From Alphaproteobacteria bacterium UBA6062 (GTDB lineage Bacteria > Pseudomonadota > Alphaproteobacteria > Sneathiellales > Sneathiellaceae): a stretch of 11,329 bases of DNA. The notes under the pieces are model-generated. The model was not told where the DNA came from, ran no database searches, and worked only from the letters and a program-made list of their open reading frames with translations. Position numbers and translations under genes: made by a program. Positions 1-7,495 of this stretch are shown here, piece by piece (within the stretch, counting starts at the first letter, position 1; each line of letters begins with the position of its first letter). Where the stretch lies: contig DIYE01000311.1 in assembly GCA_002428885.1 (NCBI GenBank), forward strand, positions 1 to 11,329. Reading direction: 5' to 3'.

Positions 1-2628
1 GGGCTGAAGCCGGTACACCGGCGGATCATCTATGCCATGTATGAAAATGGTTATACGTCGGACAAGCAGTTCAGAAAATCCGCCCGTGTGGTTGGTGATG
101 TGATGGGTCGCTATCACCCGCATGGCGACAGCGCGATTTATGATGCCATGGTGCGCCTGGCGCAGGACTTCTCCATGCGCCTGCCGCTTATTGAAGGGCA
201 GGGCAATTTCGGGTCTATGGACGGCGACAAAGCCGCCGCCATGCGGTATACGGAAGCCCGTCTTGAAAAGGCTGCGGAAAGCCTTATTGATGATATCGAC
301 AAGGAAACTGTCGATTTCGTTAATAACTATGACGATAGCGAACAGGAACCTTCCGTTATCCCGGCCCGCTATCCGAATCTGCTGGTCAACGGGGCCGGTG
401 GTATTGCGGTTGGTATGGCCACCAATATTCCGCCCCATAATCTGGGTGAAGTGATTGATGGTTCCATCGCGCTTCTGAACAAGCCGGAAATTTCTCCGGA
501 AGAATTGCTGGATTATGTGCCTGCACCGGATTTCCCGACAGGAGGCGTAATCCTGGGCCGGTCCGGTTCCATCAGTGGTCTGACGACGGGGCGTGGTTCT
601 GTCGTGATGCGGGCCAAGGTGGATATTGAGGAAATCCGAAAAGACCGTCAGGCCCTGATCGTCAGCGAAATTCCCTATCAGGTAAATAAATCCCGGCTGG
701 TTGAACAGATTGCTGATCTGGTTCGTTCCAAGAAAGTGGAAGGGATTGGGGATCTTCGGGACGAATCTGACCGTCATGGTGTCCGGGTGGTTGTCGAGAT
801 CAAGCGGGATGCGATGCCTGAGGTCGTCTTGAACCAGCTTTATCGCTATACCTCCCTGCAGACATCTTTCGGCATGAATATGCTGGCACTGAACCGGGGT
901 AAGCCGGAGCTGATGAACCTCAAACAGCTTTTGGAAGCCTTCCTGGATTTTCGCGAAGAAGTTATTACCCGCCGGACGAAATATCTGCTGCGCAAGGCGC
1001 GGGAGCGGGCGCATGTGTTGATCGGCCTTGCCATTGCTGTCGCCAATATCGATGAGATTATCAAATTGATCCGGAACGCACCGGACCCTGTGACCGCCCG
1101 GGCAGAACTCATGGGCCGGGACTGGGATGCCAGTGCGGTTGAAGCTTTGATCCGACTGGTTGATGACCCTGAATATCCGATCAGCGAAGACGGTACTTAT
1201 CGTTTGTCAGAGTTTCAGGCTCGCGCTATTCTGGATCTGCGACTGCAGCGCCTGACAGCCCTTGGCCAAAATGAGATCGGTGATGAATTGAAGGGGCTTG
1301 GCGACAAGATCGTTGATTACCTCGATATCCTGTCCAGTCGACCGCGTCTGATCGGTATCATCCAGGAAGAACTCCTGGAGATGAAAGAGAAATATGCGAC
1401 GCCGCGTCGGACCGTGATTGAAGAAAACGAGTTCGAGCATGATATCGAGGACCTGATCCAGCGTGAGGATATGGTCCTTACCGTTAGTCATAAAGGCTAT
1501 ATCAAGCGTGTGCCGCTTTCTACGTACCGGGCGCAGCGCCGCGGTGGTAAAGGCCGTGCAGGCATGCAGACCCGGGATGAGGATTTTGTCACACAGGTCT
1601 TTGTGGTGAATACCCATACACCGGTCCTGTTCTTCTCCTCCTTTGGTCGGGTTTACAAGATGAAGGTCTATCGTCTGCCACTTGGAACGCCGCAGGCGCT
1701 TGGCAAGGCGATTATCAATCTGTTGCCGCTTGAAGAGGGTGAGGTTATCTCAACCCTGATGCCGCTGCCGGAGGATGAAGACAGCTGGAACGAACTTGAA
1801 GTCATGTTCGCTACCGCCAAAGGTAATGTCCGTCGTAACCGGTTAAGTGACTTCTCGAACGTTAAATCCAACGGCAAGATCGCTATGAAACTGGATAGCG
1901 ACGACGAACTGGTTGGCGTTCAGATCTGTACTTCAGAATCCGATGTTCTGCTGGCAGCGAAGGGTGGTAAATGTATCCGCTTCCAGGCGACGGATGTTCG
2001 CCTGTTCAAAGGCCGGGATTCAAGTGGTGTCCGCGGTATGAAGCTGGCCGCTGGCGATAACGTGATCGGTGTTTCCATCCTTGGTCATGTGGATGTGGAT
2101 ACGGAAAAACGGGATGCTTATTTGAAGGCGCGCCGATCTGCCGGCGAAGATGGAATGCCAGAAGATTATAACGGCCTTAGCGCTGATGAGTATCAGGATC
2201 TCTATGATCGTGAGGAAATTCTTCTGTCCATTACCGAAAATGGCTATGGCAAGCGGACCAATGCTTATGAGTACCGGGTGACCAACCGGGGTGGCCAGGG
2301 GATTATCAATATTGAGACATCCAGCCGCAACGGGCAGGTGGTTGCCACCATGCCGGTTACACCGGAACATCAGGTGATGCTGGTAACCAATGGCGGTAAA
2401 CTGATCCGGACACCGATTGCTGATGTAAGGATTGCCGGCAGGAACACGCAGGGTGTCACTTTGTTCAAGACAGCGGATGGCGAGCAGGTTGTTTCCGTTA
2501 CTGCACTGGAAGAAGGTAAGTCGGACGATGAAGAGACCGACATGGAAGGCAATTCAGATCCGACCGGTGATCCGGTCACTGGTGAAGTGCCAGAGGTCCC
2601 GGACGGAGAAGAGGACGGTGGTTCCTGA
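1..2628 (+). CDS. gyrA: DNA gyrase subunit A, 5'-truncated by window edge
   Basis: Breakage-reunion subunit of DNA gyrase (with GyrB), which introduces negative supercoils in the cytoplasm. The frame is open from base 1 (G-L-K-P-V-H-R-R), matching E. coli GyrA from about residue 40, so roughly the first 40 residues are missing. The catalytic tyrosine lies in the RYTEARL motif (codon 247-249). The positions equal to E. coli Ser83 (codon 130-132) and Asp87 (codon 142-144) in the quinolone-resistance region keep the sensitive residues. The C-terminal DNA-wrapping domain carries a GyrA-box, QRRGGKG (1533-1553), which separates it from ParC. A linker of about 45 residues near 2090-2220 and a very acidic tail from about 2500 to the stop follow. 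I recall both as common in alphaproteobacterial GyrA. TGA stop at 2626-2628. Confidence 0.98.
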   Translation, partial: GLKPVHRRIIYAMYENGYTSDKQFRKSARVVGDVMGRYHPHGDSAIYDAMVRLAQDFSMRLPLIEGQGNFGSMDGDKAAAMRYTEARLEKAAESLIDDIDKETVDFVNNYDDSEQEPSVIPARYPNLLVNGAGGIAVGMATNIPPHNLGEVIDGSIALLNKPEISPEELLDYVPAPDFPTGGVILGRSGSISGLTTGRGSVVMRAKVDIEEIRKDRQALIVSEIPYQVNKSRLVEQIADLVRSKKVEGIGDLRDESDRHGVRVVVEIKRDAMPEVVLNQLYRYTSLQTSFGMNMLALNRGKPELMNLKQLLEAFLDFREEVITRRTKYLLRKARERAHVLIGLAIAVANIDEIIKLIRNAPDPVTARAELMGRDWDASAVEALIRLVDDPEYPISEDGTYRLSEFQARAILDLRLQRLTALGQNEIGDELKGLGDKIVDYLDILSSRPRLIGIIQEELLEMKEKYATPRRTVIEENEFEHDIEDLIQREDMVLTVSHKGYIKRVPLSTYRAQRRGGKGRAGMQTRDEDFVTQVFVVNTHTPVLFFSSFGRVYKMKVYRLPLGTPQALGKAIINLLPLEEGEVISTLMPLPEDEDSWNELEVMFATAKGNVRRNRLSDFSNVKSNGKIAMKLDSDDELVGVQICTSESDVLLAAKGGKCIRFQATDVRLFKGRDSSGVRGMKLAAGDNVIGVSILGHVDVDTEKRDAYLKARRSAGEDGMPEDYNGLSADEYQDLYDREEILLSITENGYGKRTNAYEYRVTNRGGQGIINIETSSRNGQVVATMPVTPEHQVMLVTNGGKLIRTPIADVRIAGRNTQGVTLFKTADGEQVVSVTALEEGKSDDEETDMEGNSDPTGDPVTGEVPEVPDGEEDGGS

Positions 2629-2640
2629 TTAACAGGAGCC
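2620..2640 (+). repeat. Hairpin overlapping the gyrA stop codon
   Basis: GGTTCCTG (2620-2627) and CAGGAGCC (2633-2640) can form an 8-bp stem with one G-U pair and a 5-base loop. The gyrA stop codon lies across the left arm and loop. No T-run follows, so it is not a standard intrinsic terminator. It may protect the 3' end or only slow polymerase before coaD. It could also be chance. Confidence 0.35.
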
Positions 2641-2689
2641 TGATAGAGAAAGCTAACAGAAGAAATAGCAAATCTGGAAGGAAACTCCC

Positions 2690-3205
2690 ATGACTACTGA
2701 GCGTATTGGTTTGTATCCGGGGACATTTGACCCTATCACCCTTGGTCATTATGACATCATCAAACGAGCGGCGAAGCTCGTTGATACGCTGGTCATCGGA
2801 GTGGCTATGAACCCGGGAAAGAACCCTCTCTTCACAGTTGAGGAAAGGGTTGCCATGGTTGAGAAAATGACCAAGGAATTTCCCGGAACCAATTTTGAGG
2901 TCAAGCCGTTCAATAATCTGCTGATGCATTTTGCAGAGGACTGCAATGCAAGTGTTATTGTCAGGGGATTGCGGGCGGTGTCGGATTTTGAATATGAATT
3001 CCAGATGGTCGGGATGAACCGGCGCTTGAATTCTGAAATTGAGACGGTATTTCTGATGGCATCTGACCAGCACCAGTTTATCGCCTCCAGCCTGGTGAAG
3101 GAAATCGCCTTCCTGGGTGGGGATATTACGAAATTTGTGTCGAAATCGACAGCCGAGAAAATAGTGTCCAGGGTTGAAAAAATCCAGGCGGACAAGTCGC
3201 GTTAA
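2690..3205 (+). CDS. coaD: Pantetheine-phosphate adenylyltransferase
   Basis: Transfers AMP from ATP to 4'-phosphopantetheine, giving dephospho-CoA, the penultimate step of coenzyme A synthesis in the cytosol. At 171 residues it is close to the usual bacterial CoaD length of about 160. The nucleotidyltransferase signature is present: GTFDPITLGH (residues 11-20), with the (T/H)xGH motif as TLGH. VRGLR (91-95) and the C-terminal ASSLVKE segment (132-138), equivalent to the ISS(T/S)xVKE ATP-binding motif, are also visible. The ATG start is supported by an AAGGAA-type ribosome binding site (about 2678-2683). It starts 61 bases after gyrA with no clear terminator between them, so co-transcription is plausible. 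Confidence 0.97.
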   Translation: MTTERIGLYPGTFDPITLGHYDIIKRAAKLVDTLVIGVAMNPGKNPLFTVEERVAMVEKMTKEFPGTNFEVKPFNNLLMHFAEDCNASVIVRGLRAVSDFEYEFQMVGMNRRLNSEIETVFLMASDQHQFIASSLVKEIAFLGGDITKFVSKSTAEKIVSRVEKIQADKSR

Positions 3206-3241
3206 CCAGCCTGAAAGTAGCAGGCAAAGAGGAGCAAAAAT

Positions 3242-3727
3242 ATGTCAGCAGATCTCGAAAACACGCTGTATCTGGAACTGAAAGACGGACGTGTTGTCAT
3301 TGAGATGCGTCCGGATCTGGCCCCTAACCATGTGGCACGGATCAAGGAACTGGCCCGGGAAGGGTTCTATGACGGGATCGTTTTCCACCGGGTGATCGAC
3401 GGCTTTATGGCTCAAACTGGTGATCCGCAAGGCAATGGCACCGGCGGTTCCGGTCAGAATATTGCAGCGGAATTTTCTGCTGAAGCTCATATAGAAGGGA
3501 CCTGTTCCATGGCCCGCGCCGCTAATCCGGATAGTGCCGACAGCCAGTTTTTTATTATGTTCGCACCGGCGCCTCATCTGGACAGCCAGTACAGCATCTG
3601 GGGGCAGGTCACCGAAGGCATGGAGCATGTCCATAGCATTAAGAAAGGTGACGGCATGATGAACGGTTCCGTTCAGGATCCGGATAAAATCGTCAGCATG
3701 AAAGTAGCGGCTGACGTTTCTGAATAA
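3242..3727 (+). CDS. ppiB: Cytosolic cyclophilin-type peptidyl-prolyl isomerase
   Basis: Catalyses cis-trans isomerisation of X-Pro peptide bonds to help protein folding. At 161 residues it is a single cyclophilin domain. There is no signal peptide, so it is of the cytoplasmic PpiB kind. Visible family motifs are FHRVIDGFMAQTGDP (residues 49-62, containing the catalytic Arg50 and Gln58), GTGGSG (66-71), the MARAANPDSADSQFFI region (90-105) and the LDSQYSIWG strand. The position matching the cyclosporin-binding Trp of human CypA appears to be His112, as expected for a poorly drug-sensitive bacterial form (inference). AGGAG at 3231-3235 supports the ATG. It lies 36 bases after coaD and is followed by a strong terminator, so it probably ends the gyrA-coaD-ppi unit. 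Confidence 0.96.
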   Translation: MSADLENTLYLELKDGRVVIEMRPDLAPNHVARIKELAREGFYDGIVFHRVIDGFMAQTGDPQGNGTGGSGQNIAAEFSAEAHIEGTCSMARAANPDSADSQFFIMFAPAPHLDSQYSIWGQVTEGMEHVHSIKKGDGMMNGSVQDPDKIVSMKVAADVSE

Positions 3728-3746
3728 GGCACTCTGATTTTTGAAG

Positions 3747-3787
3747 ACGAACGGCTTTTCGACGGAAGAGCCGTTCGTTTGTTTTTT
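3747..3787 (+). terminator. Rho-independent terminator after the cyclophilin gene
   Basis: Bases 3747-3760 pair with 3765-3778 to give a 14-bp stem with one G-U pair and a GACG loop. TTG and a run of six T (3782-3787) follow. This is a textbook intrinsic terminator on the + strand. It ends the upstream unit just 12 bases before the queA start codon. Confidence 0.92.
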
Positions 3788-3799
3788 GCGGTTTAAACG

Positions 3800-4825
3800 A
3801 TGCGTGTTGACGATTTTGACTTTACCTTACCTGAAGAGCTGATAGCGGATCGCCCGATCTCTCCGCGGGAAGCAGCCCGAATGCTGGTGGTACAGGGAGA
3901 GTGTGCTGATCATCAGGTTGGCGCGTTGCCTGACTTTCTCAAGGAAGGGGATGTTCTCGTCTTTAATGACACGAAAGTCATCCCGGCTCGCTTGAGAGGC
4001 CTGCGCCGCACAGCAAAAGTTGAAGTTACGCTTCATAAGAATGTTTCTTCCGATACCTGGCATGCCTTTGCAAAGCCGGCCAAGAAACTCAAACCCGGCG
4101 ATATTATTCAGTTTTCTGACGACTTCTCGGCGCTGGTTTCCCAGAAACTGGAGGGGGGAGAAGTAGTTCTTTCCTTCAATGCTGCCGGTCCGGCCCTGAT
4201 GGAGAAACTGATGGAGCAGGGCGAAATCCCGCTGCCCCCCTATATCGGTTCCATTCGCCAGGTAGACGACCAGGACAAAAAAGATTACCAGACGATCTTT
4301 GCCAAAGATGAAGGTGCTGTAGCCGCACCGACGGCAGGTTTGCATTTTACGCCTGAACTCATGCAGAAAATAAAAGATAAAGGCGTTACCTGTGTTGCTA
4401 CCACGCTGCATGTGGGAGCGGGAACCTTCCTGCCGGTTAAGGTTGACGATACGAATGACCATAAGATGCATGCGGAGTTCGGTATCCTGAGCGAAGATGT
4501 TGCGGCCAGGATCAATGCCTGCCGGGAAAAAGGCGGCCGGGTTGTTTCCGTCGGCACCACATCACTGCGGCTCCTGGAAAGCGCGGCCGATGAAAAAGGG
4601 GTCCTGCATCCTTTCCGCGGGGAGACCGATATCTTTATCACGCCGGGCTATCGGTTCCGGGCTGTCGATGTGCTGATGACCAATTTCCATCTTCCGAAAT
4701 CAACCCTGTTCATGCTTGTTTCGGCTTTCTGCGGGACAGAGACCATGAAACAGGCCTATGCTCATGCTATTGAGCAGAAGTACCGGTTCTATTCCTATGG
4801 TGACGCGTCTCTTCTCATGCCCTGA
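3800..4825 (+). CDS. queA: S-adenosylmethionine:tRNA ribosyltransferase-isomerase
   Basis: Transfers and isomerises the ribosyl moiety of SAM onto the 7-aminomethyl-7-deazaguanine already in the wobble position of GUN-anticodon tRNAs, forming epoxyqueuosine. The 341-residue length is typical. The start MRVDDFDFTLPEELIA is the standard QueA N-terminus. Further family blocks are FNDTKVIPARL (55-65), the AAPTAGLHFT stretch (175-184), LHVGAGTFLPV (203-213), GTTSLRLLES (252-261) and TNFHLPKSTLFMLVSAF (294-310). No Shine-Dalgarno sequence precedes the ATG. The strong terminator 12 bases upstream leaves no room for a normal promoter, so expression must come from read-through or an unusual start. The tgt partner is downstream but separated from it by a glycosyltransferase gene. 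Confidence 0.98.
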   Translation: MRVDDFDFTLPEELIADRPISPREAARMLVVQGECADHQVGALPDFLKEGDVLVFNDTKVIPARLRGLRRTAKVEVTLHKNVSSDTWHAFAKPAKKLKPGDIIQFSDDFSALVSQKLEGGEVVLSFNAAGPALMEKLMEQGEIPLPPYIGSIRQVDDQDKKDYQTIFAKDEGAVAAPTAGLHFTPELMQKIKDKGVTCVATTLHVGAGTFLPVKVDDTNDHKMHAEFGILSEDVAARINACREKGGRVVSVGTTSLRLLESAADEKGVLHPFRGETDIFITPGYRFRAVDVLMTNFHLPKSTLFMLVSAFCGTETMKQAYAHAIEQKYRFYSYGDASLLMP

Positions 4826-4896
4826 TCTTCACGGCATTACAGGAAGTTAATTATCCTGACATCGGGTTTTCACTCGACCCTGTCTATCACTGGTCT

Positions 4897-4911
4897 GCCG
4901 AACAGTTCGGC
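4897..4911 (+). repeat. Small hairpin in the queA-glycosyltransferase gap
   Basis: GCCGAA (4897-4902) and TTCGGC (4906-4911) are perfect inverted arms around a 3-base loop. No T-run follows, so it is not a standard terminator. The 103-base gap around it has a CTGACA (4856-4861) that could act as a -35 box, but I see no good -10 at the right spacing. Confidence 0.35.
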
Positions 4912-4928
4912 TGTGAGATGGTATAGGG

Positions 4929-6287
4929 ATGGACTGCCTGATGAGGGTTTTGCATATTGTCGCAGGGGGGGCACAGGGTGGCCCTGAAATATTCTGTATG
5001 GACACCATTCAGGAATTGAACAGGCAAGGCGTTACTCAGCATGTCATCTGCCGGCCGGTTCCGGGAAAGATGAAGATTCTTGATGCACAGGGTATCGGAT
5101 ATAATCTGATTTCTTTCCGGCGTTATCGGAAATGGAGAGAACAGAACTTAATCCGAAGAGTCGTTTTAGACTTCAAACCCGACATCGTTCATAGCTGGAT
5201 GCGCCGGGCTTCTTCTTTTGTACCACGAGATTTGGAAATCCCTGTCGTTGGCTGGTTCGGTGGATATTACGATCTAAAATACTATAAAAACTGTAACTAT
5301 TATATCGGCATTACCGATAAGACGGTGCGTCATATTATCCGGCGGAGCGGAGCGCCTCACAGAACTTTTCTAGTACATACTTTCGGAACCGTCGGGAAGA
5401 GTGAACCCGTTAGCCGGGACGCATTTGGTCTTGATGCGTCTTCGAAAGTTGTTCTTTTACTCTCTCGTATGCATTGGAAAAAAGGGATTGATACCCTGTT
5501 GCAGGCGGCTGAAGGATTAAAAGATGTTTCCTTCTTGTTGGCGGGAGACGGACCTGAGTTTGAAAAGTACAGGCAAGAGGCTCGTAACCGATCTCTGAAT
5601 GAACGTGTTAAATTCCTGGGTTGGAGAACGGACCGGTCCGCTTTGTTGAATATAGCGGATATTGTTGCCTTGCCATCCAGAGAAGAATCCTTTGGAACCG
5701 TCATTCCTGAAGCCTGGGCTGCAAAAGTACCCATTGTTGCCGCCAGGGCGGATGGGCCCAGGCAATATATTGTTCATGAGCAGAACGGCTTACTGAGTGA
5801 TATCGATGATGCCGATGGTCTTAAGCGAAATATCGCTCAGATATTTGCTGACTCTGAATTGAGGAATGGGCTGATCCGGGACGGGTATGAGACCTATAAT
5901 CGGCAATTCAGTCGGACCGTGGTTATCGATAAACTCAAGAGCACGTATCGCACTATCATCAGTGACTGGAAAAACCGCCCCTCTATGGCGGAGGCCCGTT
6001 CCTTGTCTCTTCCTGTTTCTTTGAGAGATCAGATTGTCGACGGGCTTTTGGATAAGCAGGCTGATTTGGTTATCAATAAGCCCGTTTTGAATGTTGCAAC
6101 TGCCTATCTCAATGCTTTCCAGGACTTGAGTATGGCCATAGATGCAGCATATCTCCAGGCAAAGGGAACCTTCGATTTCCGGCGGGGATTTAGGGGGGAG
6201 GAAATTGAAGTCTTGGGAGAGCAGGCGTTTGAACGTCTCCTGAGAAATAGAGAATATCTGTCAGGGTCGTCCTCGCTGTCAGCTTAA
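4929..6287 (+). CDS. GT4-family glycosyltransferase with C-terminal extension
   Basis: Probable retaining glycosyltransferase of the GT-B fold, family GT4, moving a sugar from a nucleotide-sugar donor to an unknown acceptor (polysaccharide, lipid or other). The N-terminal domain has the glycine-rich start VLHIVAGGAQGGPE (residues 7-20). The C-terminal Rossmann domain shows LLLSRMHWKKGIDTLLQA (177-193), LLAGDGPE (203-210) and the EX7E motif (Glu253 to Glu261, within ESFGTVIPE). Residues from about 350 to 452 lie beyond the GT fold and match nothing I recognise. No membrane segments or signal peptide are seen. The second ATG at 4941 (protein starting MRVLHIVAGG) may be the true start, because the ribosome binding site is too close to the first ATG. 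The gene interrupts the usual queA-tgt pair and uses more AGA/AGG codons and AT-rich stretches (e.g. 5265-5310) than its neighbours, which hints at later acquisition. Confidence 0.9.
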   Translation: MDCLMRVLHIVAGGAQGGPEIFCMDTIQELNRQGVTQHVICRPVPGKMKILDAQGIGYNLISFRRYRKWREQNLIRRVVLDFKPDIVHSWMRRASSFVPRDLEIPVVGWFGGYYDLKYYKNCNYYIGITDKTVRHIIRRSGAPHRTFLVHTFGTVGKSEPVSRDAFGLDASSKVVLLLSRMHWKKGIDTLLQAAEGLKDVSFLLAGDGPEFEKYRQEARNRSLNERVKFLGWRTDRSALLNIADIVALPSREESFGTVIPEAWAAKVPIVAARADGPRQYIVHEQNGLLSDIDDADGLKRNIAQIFADSELRNGLIRDGYETYNRQFSRTVVIDKLKSTYRTIISDWKNRPSMAEARSLSLPVSLRDQIVDGLLDKQADLVINKPVLNVATAYLNAFQDLSMAIDAAYLQAKGTFDFRRGFRGEEIEVLGEQAFERLLRNREYLSGSSSLSA

Positions 6288-6328
6288 ATGGGTTTCCTTG
6301 AGAAGGGTGCCCTGCTATATCCTCCCCC

Positions 6329-7462
6329 ATGACCAAACAAGATTTTTCATTCGAGATTCATGGCCGGGACGGCGCTGCCCGCCGGGGAACCCTGAAAACT
6401 GCTCACGGAGATATCCGAACACCTGCTTTTATGCCGGTTGGCACGGTTGCGACTGTCAAGGGTATGACGCCCGAAGCTGTGCGGGAGACGGGCGCTGATA
6501 TTCTGCTGGGGAATACCTATCATCTGATGTTGCGCCCTGGTTCGGAACGGGTTCGCAAGCTTGGTGGCCTGCATAAGTTCATGAATTGGGAGAGGCCCAT
6601 TCTGACAGATTCAGGCGGGTTTCAGGTCATGTCCCTGAATGAACTTCGAAAGCTGGATGAAAATGGCGTAACCTTTAAATCGCACATTGACGGCAAGCGT
6701 TTTGAATTAACGCCGGAAAGATCCATGCAGATCCAGAATGATCTGGATGCAACGATCACCATGGCCTTTGACGAATGTACACCTTTTCCTGCGGATCATG
6801 AAACGGCCGCGGATAGCATGAGGCGCTCCATGCGCTGGGCAAAACGCTCCCGGGATGCTTTTGAGCATCGAACAGGATACGGCTTATTCGGTATTGTCCA
6901 GGGATCAACCTATGAAGACTTGAGGCACGAATCTATTGAATCTCTGACGGATATCGGTTTTGAAGGCTATGCTGTCGGGGGCCTCGCTGTCGGCGAGGGG
7001 CAGGAAGAAATGTTCCGGACACTGGAATTTACCACGCCTCATATGCCCCAGGAGAAGCCCCGTTATCTGATGGGGGTCGGCAAGCCTGATGATCTTGTCG
7101 GCGGTGTAATGCGGGGTATTGATATGTTTGACTGCGTTCTGCCGACCCGATCCGGCCGGAATGCCCAGGCTTTTACGCGTTTTGGACCTGTTAATATCCG
7201 GAATGCCCGGCATCAGGAAGATCCCAGACCGCTGGATGAAAGCTGTACCTGCCCGGCTTGCCGGAACTATTCCAGGGCGTATCTGCATCATCTTTTCCGC
7301 GCCAAGGAAATTCTCGGATCTGTTCTGATTACATGGCATAACTTGCATTATTATCAAGATCTTATGGCGGAGATGCGGGCGGCAATTGAAGTTGGTGAGT
7401 TGGCGGATTACGCCCTTAAGTTCCATGCGGCACAGGAACAAGGGGATATCGAACCGCTTTAA
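6329..7462 (+). CDS. tgt: tRNA-guanine transglycosylase (queuine tRNA-ribosyltransferase)
   Basis: Exchanges guanine-34 of tRNA Asp, Asn, His and Tyr for the queuosine precursor preQ1, upstream of QueA in the pathway. The 377-residue length is normal for bacterial Tgt. The base-binding and general-acid/base region is LTDSGGFQVMSL (92-103, Asp94). The nucleophile is Asp268 in GIDMFDCVLPTR. The zinc site is Cys306, Cys308, Cys311 and His337. These spacings equal those of the Zymomonas enzyme (Asp280, Cys318/320/323, His349). The ATG follows a pyrimidine run, CCTCCCCC (6321-6328). The nearest purine-rich ribosome-binding-like sequence, GAGAAGGG (6300-6307), is 21 bases away, so initiation looks weak or SD-independent. 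It starts 41 bases after the glycosyltransferase and is probably co-transcribed with it. Confidence 0.98.
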   Translation: MTKQDFSFEIHGRDGAARRGTLKTAHGDIRTPAFMPVGTVATVKGMTPEAVRETGADILLGNTYHLMLRPGSERVRKLGGLHKFMNWERPILTDSGGFQVMSLNELRKLDENGVTFKSHIDGKRFELTPERSMQIQNDLDATITMAFDECTPFPADHETAADSMRRSMRWAKRSRDAFEHRTGYGLFGIVQGSTYEDLRHESIESLTDIGFEGYAVGGLAVGEGQEEMFRTLEFTTPHMPQEKPRYLMGVGKPDDLVGGVMRGIDMFDCVLPTRSGRNAQAFTRFGPVNIRNARHQEDPRPLDESCTCPACRNYSRAYLHHLFRAKEILGSVLITWHNLHYYQDLMAEMRAAIEVGELADYALKFHAAQEQGDIEPL

Positions 7463-7495
7463 GCAGAATATGCTCTGGTCGGGAGAAACCAGCCG

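Noticed and set aside
2576..3073. A 165-codon antisense ORF across the gyrA-coaD junction
   Set aside because: It crosses two real genes and an intergenic gap on the opposite strand, with no recognisable motifs.
3827..4471. A 214-codon antisense ORF inside queA
   Set aside because: It is a mirror of the queA codon pattern, resembles no family, and queA is certain on the other strand.
6298..6498. A 66-codon + strand ORF starting just before tgt
   Set aside because: It overlaps the start of tgt in another frame, has no family resemblance, and tgt is unambiguous there.
7475..7492. CTGGT/ACCAG inverted repeat between tgt and the EAL gene as a terminator
   Set aside because: The stem is only 5 bp with an 8-base loop and no T-run on either strand.
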